Shown here in pieces: positions 1 through 10,639 of a DNA stretch of 64,000 bases. The notes beneath the pieces were generated by a model. That model saw nothing but the letters and a program-made list of their open reading frames with translations. It was not told the DNA's origin and ran no database searches. Numbering within the stretch: the stretch's first letter is position 1; each line of letters starts with the position of its first letter. The DNA comes from Scolanthus callimorphus (Eukaryota; Cnidaria; Anthozoa; Actiniaria; Edwardsiidae). The position numbers and the translations under genes are program-made. The DNA lies in the NCBI GenBank assembly GCA_033964015.1, contig CM066918.1, positions 27,363,387 to 27,427,386 on the forward strand. Reading direction: 5' to 3'.

Positions 1-42
1 TCTCATTGAACATGATGTCAAGAAACTGCGTCAAATTGAGCT

Positions 43-720
43 GTGGAAGGAAGAGCACACCTGGCATTAGACCAGAGATGTGACAGGATGAACGATTGTT
101 GTCCTTATGAGCCTAATAGTCGATCCTTCATCATTCACACCATCATCATTATCATCATCATCACATTTGCCATCGTCGTCGTCGTAAAAGCAAAGACGTT
201 TCTGGACGACGGATGGCAACCGGAAATCTTTTCGTGTGCACACTTGCGACATAACGACATAAGAAAAATATCACGCGAACAACATTTAGTGGTTTCCAAA
301 CGTTCAAGTCGACAAAAAATAACATAAGATTGCTTTGGTGAAGTAATCTAATGATGATCCATGGAAAATACTGATTTCAATTATTTTCCGATGCTTTTTT
401 CGTTGCAACATAACGTCATTGTGTTGCTAGTGTGCACCGGGCTTTAGAGAATCCTAACACTGACAAGTGTGTGAAATAAGTCCACGTGATAAAGCAAATA
501 TTTTTGGTCATATTCGGTTGAAGTAAAACCTTACTTATAAGGAGAATGTTGAACTTCCGGTCGGTTACGGCCGTCTGTCGTCCAGAATCATGTTTGCTTA
601 AGTTCTCAAATTTCATCACCACTTCAACCACCACTGCCAGTATCGTCATCATCATCATCATCATCATCAGCATCATCTTTTTCATCGCCACTACCTGTAC
701 CATCGTTTGGGAATCACGGT
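43..720. repeat. Simple-sequence-rich stretch, (ATC)n/(GTC)n tracts
   Basis: Short runs of ATC/CAT and GTC triplets near 128-190 and 635-680 create low-complexity open frames on both strands (poly-Ile or poly-Asp). No splice-bounded exon was recognised. I see no gene here. Confidence 0.5.
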
Positions 721-732
721 TGCCTCAGCGTT

Positions 733-908
733 CACAGGGAATTTCTGCATAAACCCATCCATGGGAAAACCTGAATTTCCCATCGTAGAAGAATGGGAAG
801 TGTTCGGATTTCCCGTGGCTATCCATGTGAATTCCGAACACTTCCCATGCGTGTGGTTTGGGAAATTCAGCTTTTCCCGTGGGTGGGTTTCTGCAGAAAT
901 TCGCCGTG
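733..908. mobile_element. Foldback MITE, CAGGGAATTTC family (copy 1)
   Basis: Imperfect palindrome. The left end CACAGGGAATTTCTGC and right end GCAGAAATTCGCCGTG are inverted. The interior carries GGGAAGTGTTCGGA and its complement around the centre. A closely related copy lies at 53843-54016. There is no coding capacity, so it is a non-autonomous element. The superfamily is not determined. Confidence 0.65.
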
Positions 909-944
909 GTTATGGCGCTGGCCTCTCTCCGCGGTAGTACGAAT

Positions 945-1070
945 CGACTCCTGGCCGTGACAGAGCAATATTTGTGTTCGGGTTCGGGTCGAAACTGATT
1001 CATATTGTGAATTGAACTTTGTTCTACTGCGTCAATCACATCTTTCGGAGCCAATAAACCGAGGTCCCAT
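945..1070 (+). mobile_element. SINE-like fragment (body and 3' end)
   Basis: Contains TTCATATTGTG, TTGTTCTACTG and AATAAACCGAGGTCCC in that order. The same order of blocks occurs at 53050-53185 (+) and, inverted with a tRNA-like head, at 20022-20202 (-). This copy abuts the 5' end of the truncated LINE at about 1075. The relationship is seen by eye, and the borders are approximate. Confidence 0.5.
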
Positions 1071-1074
1071 CTCG

Positions 1075-2466
1075 CCTTCACTACCCTACTCCGTTCATAG
1101 GGACCTTAAAGAACCTGCTCAAGAGTGCGATTGGCCGTCCACTACCTAAACAGACCCCTGCCAAGACCATAGAAGATGACATCCGGCCCGTCTCTCTCAC
1201 CTGCCAGACGGCAAAACTGATGGAAGGATTCACGCTAGTGAGAATGTTACCTGATATACTGTGCGATCTCGACCCAAAGCAGTTTGCTGTTGCTGGCAAA
1301 TCAACCTGTCATGCAATTAGCTATCTCCTTCACCTCACGCTTGAGGCACTTGACAACGGCAACTGCTGGGTCAGATTATTTTTCGCAGATTTCCGCAAGG
1401 CTTTTGACCTTATAGACCATAACATCTTACTAAACAAGCTTAAGTCCTATAACGTACACCCATGTTTACTGAGATGGGTCGCTGCATTTCTGCTAGATAG
1501 GTCCCAGTGCATCAAGATCGCGCTTTCAACATCCCCACTTTTGCCCCTTAATGGTGGCATCCCTCAAGGGACCAAGCTCAGCCCCATCTTATTTGCAATT
1601 ATGGTCAACGACTTGGTAAAGGGGTGGGGTCCCAGAGTAAAATATGTAGACGATCTTACAGTTATGGAGATAGTGCCTCGCAACTCCCCCTCCATATTGG
1701 ATAGTATTGTCAACGATATTCAATGCTTTGCTTCACGGAACAACATGCGCTTAAATCCGAAAAAATGCAAAACAATGGCGGTGGATTTCTTGAAGTATAA
1801 CAGTTTCGTCTGTCCCCCCCTTTCCATCGGCGGTGCAGTAATTGAATGCGTCAAGTCGTTCAAATTCCTGGGTATATATATATCAAACGACTTGTCTTGG
1901 GGGGAGCAGACGGACTATATAATCAAGAAAGCCAACCGAAGAATGTATGCTCTTAGAACGCTAAAGCGCTCAGGTGTCTCGAAAACAGATTTGGTGAAGG
2001 TGTACTGCACGCTCATCCGACCTCTTCTGGAGTATGCTACTCCTGCGTATGCCAATCTGCCCCAGTATCTATCGCATGCTATAGAAAAGGTACAGAAACG
2101 CGCGTTGGCCATGGTCTTTCCAGACCTAGCGTATTCAGAGGCTCTCTCTGCCGCCAATATCGCCACGCTAGCTAATAGGCGCGATGAAGCGTGCAGCCAT
2201 TTCATAGAATCATTAACACCAGCGAATCCATTGTACTGTTTAGTTAGAAGCCGCTTGGAATATAAGAACAACCCATACAACTTGAGAAATACTACAAAAA
2301 CTACCATCAAACGTACAAATACGGACCGTTTTGGGAAATTCACTACGAGCTACTTTGCTTATTATCTTAATTATGTATAATTACTGTCGTCATATATTAC
2401 CTATAATTCAGTGTTCTACACTGCGAGAGGTACTATTTAATAAACGAATTATCTATCTATCTATCA
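1075..2466 (+). mobile_element. 5'-truncated non-LTR retrotransposon (LINE) with reverse transcriptase
   Basis: An open frame from about 1075 to the stop at 2380 encodes the reverse-transcriptase part of a LINE ORF2-like protein. The first Met is at 1220, but the frame runs open upstream, so the element is truncated at its 5' end rather than starting there. Visible RT motifs are FADFRKAFD (motif A Asp), GGIPQGTKLSP (motif B) and YVDD (motif C catalytic pair). They are followed by FKFLGIYIS and a C-terminal thumb-like region. No endonuclease domain is present. The 3' end has AATAAA at 2439 and a short (ATCT)n tail at 2451-2465, as in CR1/L2/RTE-type elements. The frame is intact over ~430 codons, suggesting a young insertion. 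The clade (CR1/L2-like) is inference. Confidence 0.9.
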
Positions 2467-2645
2467 CGGAGGACGTGCTTATGGCCGCTTTACCAGAGGC
2501 GATGGGATCCAGCGTAATCCAGCTTACAAGCTGCAAGTCTTGGGAACCGGCCTCCAACATTTATATCTAAAACCATCATCATAAACAAAAGCAACACCTC
2601 ACCTTCAAATCATCAACACTATTCGTGTTTTTACCTGTTATGCGT

Positions 2646-2992
2646 TAGTGTTTATACCACAACGCGCGCGTTTCTCGAATTCTGATTGGCTCTTAGCCGT
2701 GGGTACATAAGAGGACATACCACGGAACGCGCCATCATCAGCGCGCGCGCTAAAAAGAACCAACGAAAACACCGTTTGGCCGAGCGCGCGCGCTGTTTTT
2801 GTATTTATTTTTGCCTTTTTGTTGTGGTATAAAACAAATGTCCTCTGTTTTTCCGTGGTATGTCCTCTTATATACCACGGAATTACGTAACGAAGTGGTC
2901 AAAACGCACTGCGCAGTGCGTTTTGACCACTTCGTTACGTAATTCCGTGGTATATAAGAGGACATACCACGGAAAAACAGAGGACATTTGTT
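2646..2992. mobile_element. Composite foldback region with perfect 160-bp palindrome
   Basis: Positions 2833-2992 form a spacerless perfect palindrome: 80-bp arms meet between 2912 and 2913 at ACTGC|GCAGT. Repeated words include TCCTCTGTTTTTCCGTGG and GTGGTATATAAGAGGACA. Immediately to the left, 2650-2834 is bounded by an inverted TTTATACCACAA/TTGTGGTATAAA pair and holds GC-alternating (CG)n runs. A partial copy of the palindrome word (AAGAGGACATACCACGG) lies at 2709. No coding capacity. Perfect arms imply a recent origin, or an assembly fold-back artefact. Confidence 0.8.
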
Positions 2993-3227
2993 AAATTTAC
3001 CTACCTGGTCATCAAGCGGAAAAGCAGCTGGATTACTTTGTTTCGCGCAATTTTGGTGGTCGTAATAAGGGACCTGGTTCAGGTAGCCGTCATGTAACGA
3101 CAGTTCAAGTGAGGTACGTGTTCACATATACATAGTCATGTCAGAAGGACCATCGATTCGTGTTATAAACACGCGCACAACCAAGGCCGAAGGGAAGCAA
3201 CGGTGGAGTAATACGCGAGTTCATGTG

Positions 3228-3294
3228 TCAAGGTCAAGGTCAAGGTAGTCATTGCCAAGGTCATCAAGGTCAAGGTCGTCGAAGGTCAAGGTCG
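3228..3294 (+). promoter_or_regulatory. Cluster of AAGGTCA hexamers (nuclear-receptor half-site-like)
   Basis: About eight AAGGTC(A) hexamers lie within 67 bp, in blocks with 6-bp periodicity (for example TCAAGGTCAAGGTCAAGG). TCAAGGTCA is the monomer response element of the NR5A and ERR nuclear receptors in other animals. This may be a simple expanded hexamer rather than a functional site. It lies in the intron downstream of the last M13 exon seen in the window. Confidence 0.3.
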
Positions 3295-3990
3295 TTATTG
3301 AAGAAGGTCGCGGGAAGGCGCGCATATAAAAGAAGATTACTCGTCAGTGATTAAGGAATTCATACCTGTGACTATCACTTAGTAGCATGTGAATATCAAC
3401 GACGTTTTTGTTTTATAACTTACGGTATTCCCAACTTCTGTAATGAGTTTGGCTAGTGTTATCTTCTTATAAATCTTTTCGCTGTCACGCCTCTGTTCTT
3501 TGGGAATCATGTTCTACAAGACAAGTTGATAAATATAAGATTTGTGACACACTGATTCGCGCGAGTTGACTAACAATCAGCAACAAATGGTGTCCAACAT
3601 GTATGGCGAATACTTAATAAATCTGTTCCATATACACCTATTTTGGTGAAGGTTGCACCGTCACAACTGTCTATTATAGCGGCCGCGATGCGTCATGGGA
3701 GCAAATAGATATACAAAAACAGAATCATGGTGACTGTTGTTTAGGTTAAATAGCCATACTTAACAACCTGTTAATGCCAATTGATTCTACAATACATCGC
3801 TGGGAAGAAATTTTGTATTGATTTAGCAAGGGAATTTCTTCTTAGTTTCGCCCATGACGCACTGCGGGCTACAACAGAAACTTGTAACGATGCAACTTTT
3901 TCTGAAATAGGTGTATACTTTGGCGAAAGTAATATCGAAACTTCGAAACACTGCAGCAAGAAACCGCAATGTTTTCCAAATCTTTCTTAC

Positions 3991-6900
3991 CTTTGCTAAT
4001 TGCTCCTCAAAGTTGTAGACTTCTTCCATTCTCTGTTCAGCTTGAGCCCCAGCTCCGAGTTTCTCCATCAGTTGAACCATGACTTTCCTGTACGCCTTGC
4101 GGATCTAGAAGACAGCAGATCATCACAGTAAACTGTCCCAGAACCCCGGGAAAGACGTAGACGATCTTTCAATGCCTAAACCCAGCAACACTGGGTTTTT
4201 GAAATGCTGTTGGGATGAACAGCTTTCAAAGTTTAAAGTTACATCAGAATTTGTTTGAAAAACGGCAGTCTTGCCTATAAAACCTACCTACATTGCTTAT
4301 TAGGCTAATATCAAGTGTTATAAGTGATTTGGAGATTATTACATACAAATTTAGAGCTGTATTTATAAATTTATTCAAAAATAGTGACAGAGCCCCTTTA
4401 AAGTTGAGGGTTTTCTTTCCAAAGGAGACCACGGAAGAAAACCATCAACACAGCTTGAAAGAGCATAATCAAAATTAGAAAAAAATTACAGTTTGAGAGC
4501 AAATACAATTATTGCAAAAAATGTGGCTTGCCATAGTTTCTACTTTGTTCGTATGAGGTTTTACAAAGTCAGTTCTTCGCGATTTCAAAATAATTTATTC
4601 CCACACTTTGCAAATGCTCTTTGCAGTCGTAGCTATAGATTTTCTCCGCGAGGCCTCATTGAAAAAAGAAAAGAAAGGAAGAAGAACCTCGACAAGATCT
4701 CTTCTTCTCCTCGTTTGCAACTTTTCATCAACAACTTTGAAGGGTTGTCGCGAAGTCTTGACAAAATTCCAACGTTGCGTAGCAACTTTCTCATCATTCT
4801 TGCTTACCTTTGCATGGTAGGTTGTATTGTAAAGGTAGGCTTCTCTGCTTATCATAATGCCTGACTGATCGAACTGGAAACAAGTACAAAACAACTCTTG
4901 TTAGGGCAATGATTCCAGATGCGTGTAGAAAATGATGTTTTTTTATGCAATACAGTAAAAACCCGCATAAAAGAGCAAGTGGACTAAGAACACTCAGGCT
5001 GAAATTTGGCCAAAAAGGTACATAAGAACACATTCAGCCTGAAAAATGAAAAATTGTTCCTGTATAAAAATGGCTGCCAGTTAGATTTGAGTACAGTAAC
5101 CTACTGTGGTACAGTACAGTAGATCAATAGAACATTGCACACAAAATTCTACAGCAGGTACCGTATGCGGATTTCCAGGGTGCATTTACCCATGTAGCTT
5201 AATTTTCTGCCAATCATATTCTTTATTTGACTGTTGGTAGTATGCAGTATTTGATGTTAAAAAACAATTTTAAGAACACTTTAAGAACATTTTCAGGCTG
5301 ATTTTGCAGAAAACACCCCAATGTATAAGAACAAAATCAGCCTGAATCCCAAAAACACCTGTTCTTTTATGCGGATTTTTACTGTACTGTCGGACATTTT
5401 ACTCGTTGCTCGCATTTTTTCTCGCCCCTGTGAGTTTGACTGTGCACACAACGTCCGGTCTCTGGATATAGGGACTCTTTGCATTTATTTGCGTTGGGCG
5501 GATATCTAGTGACGTCAATGTTTACATATTTAAAGCAATCGTGAAAATCAGCAAGCGTAACGGAGCTACAAAAAGAAATGTTCTGAATTTGAATAGCGCC
5601 TGGCGAATGAAGCGTAATTAATATATAGATTTAGCCACTGGCTAAAAGTGGAGCTCCCTGTTACATATTTTTCTGTGTTAATAAGACAAAAAGGTTGTCC
5701 TTAGTTTGGTTGTCTGAGCTTCATCATATGATTTTAATAAACTGAGAAGGGTCTTGGTTTACTTGTGGTGGGGCACGCAGACACGCACGGACGCGCCCGC
5801 GATGCCAAAATGGGAATACCGCTGAACCATGAAAAATGAAGTCGATCGTATATCTGAGTTCTACTTTGAGCAATTGCATTCTTCCTGCGATACCTATGGT
5901 GCTTCGCTCTGCGGCCTTCGGCCGCTAAGGTGCTCCGCTATAAAGTTTTACGTTTGTCATTCGAATTATGAGCGCATTGTGAGAAATTCAATGTACAGAA
6001 ACATGTGGCCTAATGAGCCTCTTGTCACCCAAGAAATTCAAGGCTTTTGCAAGAACACTCTTTGAATAGTCGAGATAAAACAATTGCTATTCCCAAGAAT
6101 GTATTGACGTTTGCATAACGTTTTGGAGGCTCTACGCAGGTTTTTAAACATGAGTGTATTGTTGGGCGACAAATGGCTCATTAGCCCACATTTTCTCTCT
6201 GAAATGAACATTTAACTGCGCCCTTGCAGCTGAAAGTATAACCTTCAAATTTTCTGAGTAGGCCTAATTTTGTTGTCTGCTATTGATATGCAGTGCTGGT
6301 TATTTTCAAGCTCCTTCAAACATTCGAAATCTAGACCCTGCTTATGCAAATGAGTTGAGACTGTAAACAAAGGATCCCCCTAGATTACCTAGAGTAGCAA
6401 AATTAACACATACAGTTCAATGGCGAGAGGGTCCAAGACCCGAGTCCCGAAAGACTTGTGACGTCTTACCACTATGGTAGTCTTGGTGGAATCCTTCAGA
6501 TCTGTCCCTACAAACATATTGAACAGCGGCGCTATAGAGAGGTATTTCTGTATGCGCGTGAACACGTCCATGAAGTTCCAATTGGACACTTTCCAGTTTT
6601 TATCTGTGACATTCCACGAGCCGAACTGGTTGATGAGGTCTATCAAGGGTTTATTGCCGAGCTTTTCTATGGTGTCAGTATCCATACAAGCATCGTAGTA
6701 TGAGAACACTTTATTTAGGGCTTCGTTCTAGAACGACACAACAAGAAAACAAAAGTCAGGGCTGGAAATTAACTTTTACTTTGCCGCCAACTGGCGACTA
6801 GAGCGGATTTCACATGACCGTCGTGTTTGCAATTAGTTTGCTTTCTCATTGGCTGCTTAGAGCAGATTTCAGATGACCGTCGTGAAAGTAAACGCAATTG

Positions 6901-7729
6901 TGCAATCACTAGCCAATCAGAAACAAGAGTAATTACAACTTACTACTGAATGGTTTCCAGCCCAGCCAATCAGGAGCCGAACCAATTCCTTGCTTGTAAT
7001 TAGTTCGCAATTTGATTGGTTGATAGAAATAAGCAGCCAATGAGAAAGCAAACTAATTGCAAACACGACGGTCATGTGAAATCCGCTCTATTTCTATCAA
7101 CCAATCAAATTGCGAACTAATTACAAGCAAGGAATTGGTTCGGCTCCTGATTGGCTGGGCTGGAAACCATTCAGCAGTAAGTTGTAATTACTCTTGTTTC
7201 TGATTGGCTAGTGATTGCTCAATTGCAATTGCTTTCACGACAGTCATGTGAAATCCGCTCTAAGTGCAAAAACCTGTTTGTTTTGTTGATCTAATACGGA
7301 ACGAAAGTTTCAAAATAACACCATTAGTTTGCTGTTCTATAACTACATATCACCTAAACCAGTTTTAGACCAAAGGATGGATCGACATTGCGTGAGATTC
7401 AAACGGATTGAGTACACTACTTTTACCGTTACCTCATTAGCATAGAGTTTTATGTCACGCCATTCGGAGACAGGGTCTTTATTGAGGGCGAGTGATTTTG
7501 AGTACCTATAAGTCCACAGAAAGATCACCTACCTTGACATATTTACTTCGGATGTCCTTACTGTTGATAAGCATCCTCATCAACTCTTCGTTCCGCTTGT
7601 ACAGCATCCGAAACTGACTCCAACTGGCGCGACTGTCCGGAATTGGGTTCGCCTTCTTCCATCCGCCGCACGCGTACTCATAGAAATCATCACAAGGATC
7701 TACGCTCTGGTTCATCGATTTTAACAAAC
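3991..7729 (-). CDS. M13 (neprilysin/ECE-type) zinc metallopeptidase, core exons, 3'-partial
   Basis: Four exons shared by all isoforms: 7729-7533, 6727-6470, 4873-4808 and 4104-3991. Phases are 1-0, 0-0, 0-0 and 0-0, each with AG/GT borders. The first carries the M13 hallmark DPCDDFYEYACGGWKKANPIP. The second has YYDACMDTD..KPLIDLI..FGSWNVTD. The third reads FDQSGIMISREAYL, equivalent to DQSGL.LPSRDYYL in ECE. The fourth is the following helix, ending NFEEQLAK. All belong to the N-terminal half of the peptidase ectodomain, which in this family forms a closed cavity and cleaves peptides at the cell surface (type II membrane topology). The zinc site HExxH, the ExxxD motif and the C-terminus are not in the window; nothing downstream of 3991 was recognised, so the gene continues past the left edge. 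NEP versus ECE subtype cannot be decided here. Confidence 0.92.
4953..5392. mobile_element. MITE with CAGTAAAAACCCGCATAAAAG inverted termini
   Basis: The left end ACAGTAAAAACCCGCATAAA and the right end TTATGCGGATTTTTACTGT are inverted and flanked by TA. The interior repeats AAGAACA..CAGCCTGA in both orientations. The TA flank suggests a Tc1/mariner-type non-autonomous element. It lies in the intron between the two leftmost M13 exons before the 4104 exon. Confidence 0.65.
5622..5945 (+). repeat. Dispersed repeat, GGAGCTCC..GCTCCGCT family (copy 1)
   Basis: Begins TAGATTTAGCCACTGGCTAA, includes ACCGCTGAACCATGAAAAAT and GCGGCCTTCGGCCGCTAAGG, and ends at GTGCTCCGCTAT. Highly similar to 17312-17562 and related at its ends to 46315-46660. 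The interior is coding-like only by chance. Confidence 0.65.
6797..7262. mobile_element. Nested foldback element, CCAAT-rich
   Basis: Two nested inverted repeats. Arms 6798-6856 and 7033-7090 (GAGCGGATTTCACATGACCG and complement) sit inside a larger inversion in which 6857-7030 pairs with about 7091-7262. The arms contain several ATTGGCTG/GATTGGTTG (CCAAT-box-like) words. It lies in the M13 intron between the exons at 7533 and 6727, 70 bp from the acceptor. No coding capacity. Confidence 0.75.
7335..7445 (-). repeat. Dispersed ~110-bp repeat (copy 1)
   Basis: Reads on the minus strand GCTAATGAGGTAACGGTAAA through AAACTGGTTTAGGTGATATG. The same block occurs on the plus strand at 54816-54930. 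Function unknown. Confidence 0.55.
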
Positions 7730-8049
7730 CTGAAATAAGTAAATGTAAATCCTTTGGTTGGAACATGATAATAAAGAAACTGGCCAGGCGTCTTAAGTGT
7801 GTCAAAAAGGACAAAAACCCGCGGCGATCCGCTAAAGGTAAAACCTCGAGGCGCGCAATGCATCATGGGCAGGCTCGGGCGCTGTCGCAAATGACCACGG
7901 GAATGCTCAACCCTTCCCATGATGCCTTTCGCACTAGCTCGCTCCCAGTCGCTCTCGCCTCGAAAATCGCAAGAACGTGCCTGGGTACAAGGCAGATAAA
8001 GTAGAGTATTATTGGTTTCACCAACCTGAGATATTTTAAAAAGTACAAA

Positions 8050-10340
8050 GCTTTCGGGCTCTATCCTGAGCTCTTCGTCAATGTGACGTGCGGATGTATG
8101 CTCGATATGACGTCAACGGCCGAACAACGCTCCGTATAGACCGGGGAGAGTTGGTAAAAGGTCAAATCCAGCTGATTTTTTTTCTCTCAAATTAGCCAAA
8201 TATTTGCTGCATCGCCAAGCATTCCAAACAGATTGTAAAAATATTGTAATTGAGCATAAAACCTTTATCATCTCCTCAGAAAACATTGCCTTGTATCAAA
8301 TGTAAATTGTGTTTCACTAGTACGATTAAATCTAGTTTTTGCTTCCTTTACTACGAAAATTCGGGTAGCTCTGGCCCGAGGAAACTTAGCCTGCTGCTCG
8401 CCGGCTCTCCAGTGGGTTTTTCGGATATTTTATTTTTGAGCACGCGGGATTCCTGTGTCGCGGGCACAGGAATCCCGCGCGTCAAAACAGGCTAGAGGAA
8501 ACTAGGAACGTTTCCTTTTAACAAACAATCTCTTGCTCGCCGTGAGGTAAGATCAGCTGTGTGGTTTTGATATTGAGGTTAATATTGAGGTCAAGTCCCG
8601 GGGGTCTTCCTTCAAGGGGGTCTACACTTAGCACTGTCATTGGGTTCGATGAAGGAGAACGCGTCCTAATCGTATTATCGCATCCTCGCAATTTCTACGG
8701 CTACATCTTGGACTGGCACATTGCCTCGCTTTCAGGTATAGCGATTAGGGATATCTAGTGCCGGAGAGTTGTCCCATTTTGTACGCGCATGCTTCAGAGA
8801 CAAAAACCGCAGGACACAGGCAAAGCAGACTCTCCATACAGATGGCTAAATGGTAAACACAAATTGTTATGCCAAAAAGTAAAGCAATTAAAACCGTTTG
8901 AGCTAAGCTGCTTATATAACCTTTTGATTGTTTAATACGAGCGGTGATGCAAAGGAGAGCAGGATTAATCTTATATCGAGAGGGCACTTTTGTAATACTC
9001 TTTTTCCCATGAGATTAAGACGTAGGGCATTGATACAGGAAAGCTAAATGCTGCGATAAAAACAGCTTATTTGTATTTTTACTGCATGCACACAACGGGC
9101 TATGAAATAAATGTTGTTTAAGAGCTTGTGTACGATAAAAAAGAATAAAACGTGGCCTAAGTGAATTTATTGATTCTCAACAAAGGCGTTGTCTACGAAA
9201 ATAAGCAATGCTTTCCGATAAGGATGAATTGTTCAGAAAAGCGATTTTCTCTGTTGTCTTTTGTCCCCAAAGGTCGGGCTGTCTCACGTGAAACCCTTAA
9301 AATGTTTTGACAGAACGCGTAAACCAGTTAGAATAATAGCTTGAAAGTGTGATAAAATTAGAGGGAGCGGAATCACTTGAAGGCAAATTAAACAACACAG
9401 CTACGGTGCACCAATAATTAAGTTGTGCTTAATTACTTTTGAATGAAAAATAATAATTGGATACAACGTAAAGGAGGCATGAGTTGGATAACAAACTGAT
9501 ACGAAGTGTAATCAAGGCTTGCCACAGCCGCAAATGCCATAAGCTTATTTTGCAATGCATCGTTGAATAAACGGAGAGACCGAAATCTTCTTTCTCGATG
9601 AATCATTTAACGCTGTGGTCTGTAGTAACATAAAACATGCATGGGCGCCATTGGGGATCCGATGAAGAATTTACACCTAGACAAATTACTGGCGTGAGCA
9701 AGCAACACCTGGGAAATTCAATTAAATCAGAACGGAATATTTCCAACCTGTTTTTGAGAATTCGTTTTTACATCAAACAAAGCGATTGTACATTAGCTGA
9801 GTTTGCATGGTCGCTAATCGTTTCTGCAAACAGCGGTAAATATACTTGTGGAATTTAAGTGGAAAAAGAAGAGTTTTATGAAATGAACACCCTACATTAC
9901 AGTTAGATGGTATTTGTCTAAAAAAAGATAAATAGGATTGACTCTGGGAGAGCATTAATCGGCGGTGTAATGATTGGCTGGGGTCAGCGGCCAACGCGCC
10001 TCGGTGAACTTGCACAAAACGTTAAAACTGAATAAATTTAAGCGAGCATTAAGACCCGATAGATCACAGCACGATAATAAAGCTTACAAACATTCCTAAA
10101 GTTTGACTTCCAAGCCCAAACTAGAAAAAGCAAATCTGTGGGGTATTAAAATAGTTCACTGCTTCACCACAAATTCATCCCTGGGGGAGTATTGTACATT
10201 AAAAGATATTACTGATAAGTTTTCTGTCCGCGCGTTATTCATCGGCCCGGAAAAAGTGACGACGAACTATGTCGTGATCAACAGTGAAACTTAAAATTGA
10301 GCATTGATTTTAAGATAAAAACAGTTAGAACATTCCATTA
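8050..10340. other. M13 intron, mostly plain
   Basis: Intronic sequence between the core exons and the proximal first exon. One hairpin at 8441-8481 has 16-bp arms (GCGGGATTCCTGTG and its complement). I see no exon, RNA gene or long repeat in the remainder. Confidence 0.5.
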
Positions 10341-10352
10341 AAAATACTCTAC

Positions 10353-10629
10353 CTGCACTGGCATAAATGCAAATATCATCATCACAGACCTCCGGTTTGG
10401 ACTTTAGTTTCTCGTGTATGAATAAACCAAAAAAGATGCAACACAGAAGAACTAGAACCAAAATGACGGCGTAGAGAATCTTTAGTCTATGTCGACGGCA
10501 TGACTTGGACAAACTTGCACTGCCTGTCCTTGGCTTAAGAGTAACATCCACATCGTTAGTATCTTTGTAGTTCTCGGCGTCATTAGGCTGGTTTAACGGC
10601 CGACCGTCGTTTGAGCTAGACAAAGACAT
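10353..10629 (-). CDS. M13 peptidase alternative first exon (proximal; tail and membrane anchor)
   Basis: Encodes 92 residues and the first base of the next codon. It has an N-terminal hydrophilic tail (starts MSLSSSNDG), a basic cluster SCRRHRLK at residues 42-50, a single transmembrane segment at about 51-71 (ILYAVILVLVLLCC..), then KPEVCDDDICIYASA. It ends at donor G|GTAGAG in phase 1, matching the phase-1 acceptor at 7730. Joining gives ..ASAG-LLKSMNQSVDPC, the normal spacing between the first disulfide Cys pair and the M13 signature. Cytoplasmic N-terminus and type II topology are expected. There is no AG-type acceptor requirement because the Met lies within the exon. It is one of three exons with the same architecture. 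Confidence 0.85.
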
Positions 10630-10639
10630 TGCAACTTAA

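Noticed and set aside
725..1081. 118-codon minus-strand open frame
   Set aside because: It spans a foldback MITE and a SINE fragment, whose relatives at 53 kb are not open in the same way.
1..3990. Remaining M13 catalytic exons
   Set aside because: I looked for the HExxH and downstream ectodomain segments on the minus strand and recognised none. They are assumed to lie beyond the left edge.
6458..6703. Two plus-strand open frames of 74-81 codons
   Set aside because: Antisense of the conserved M13 exon 6727-6470.
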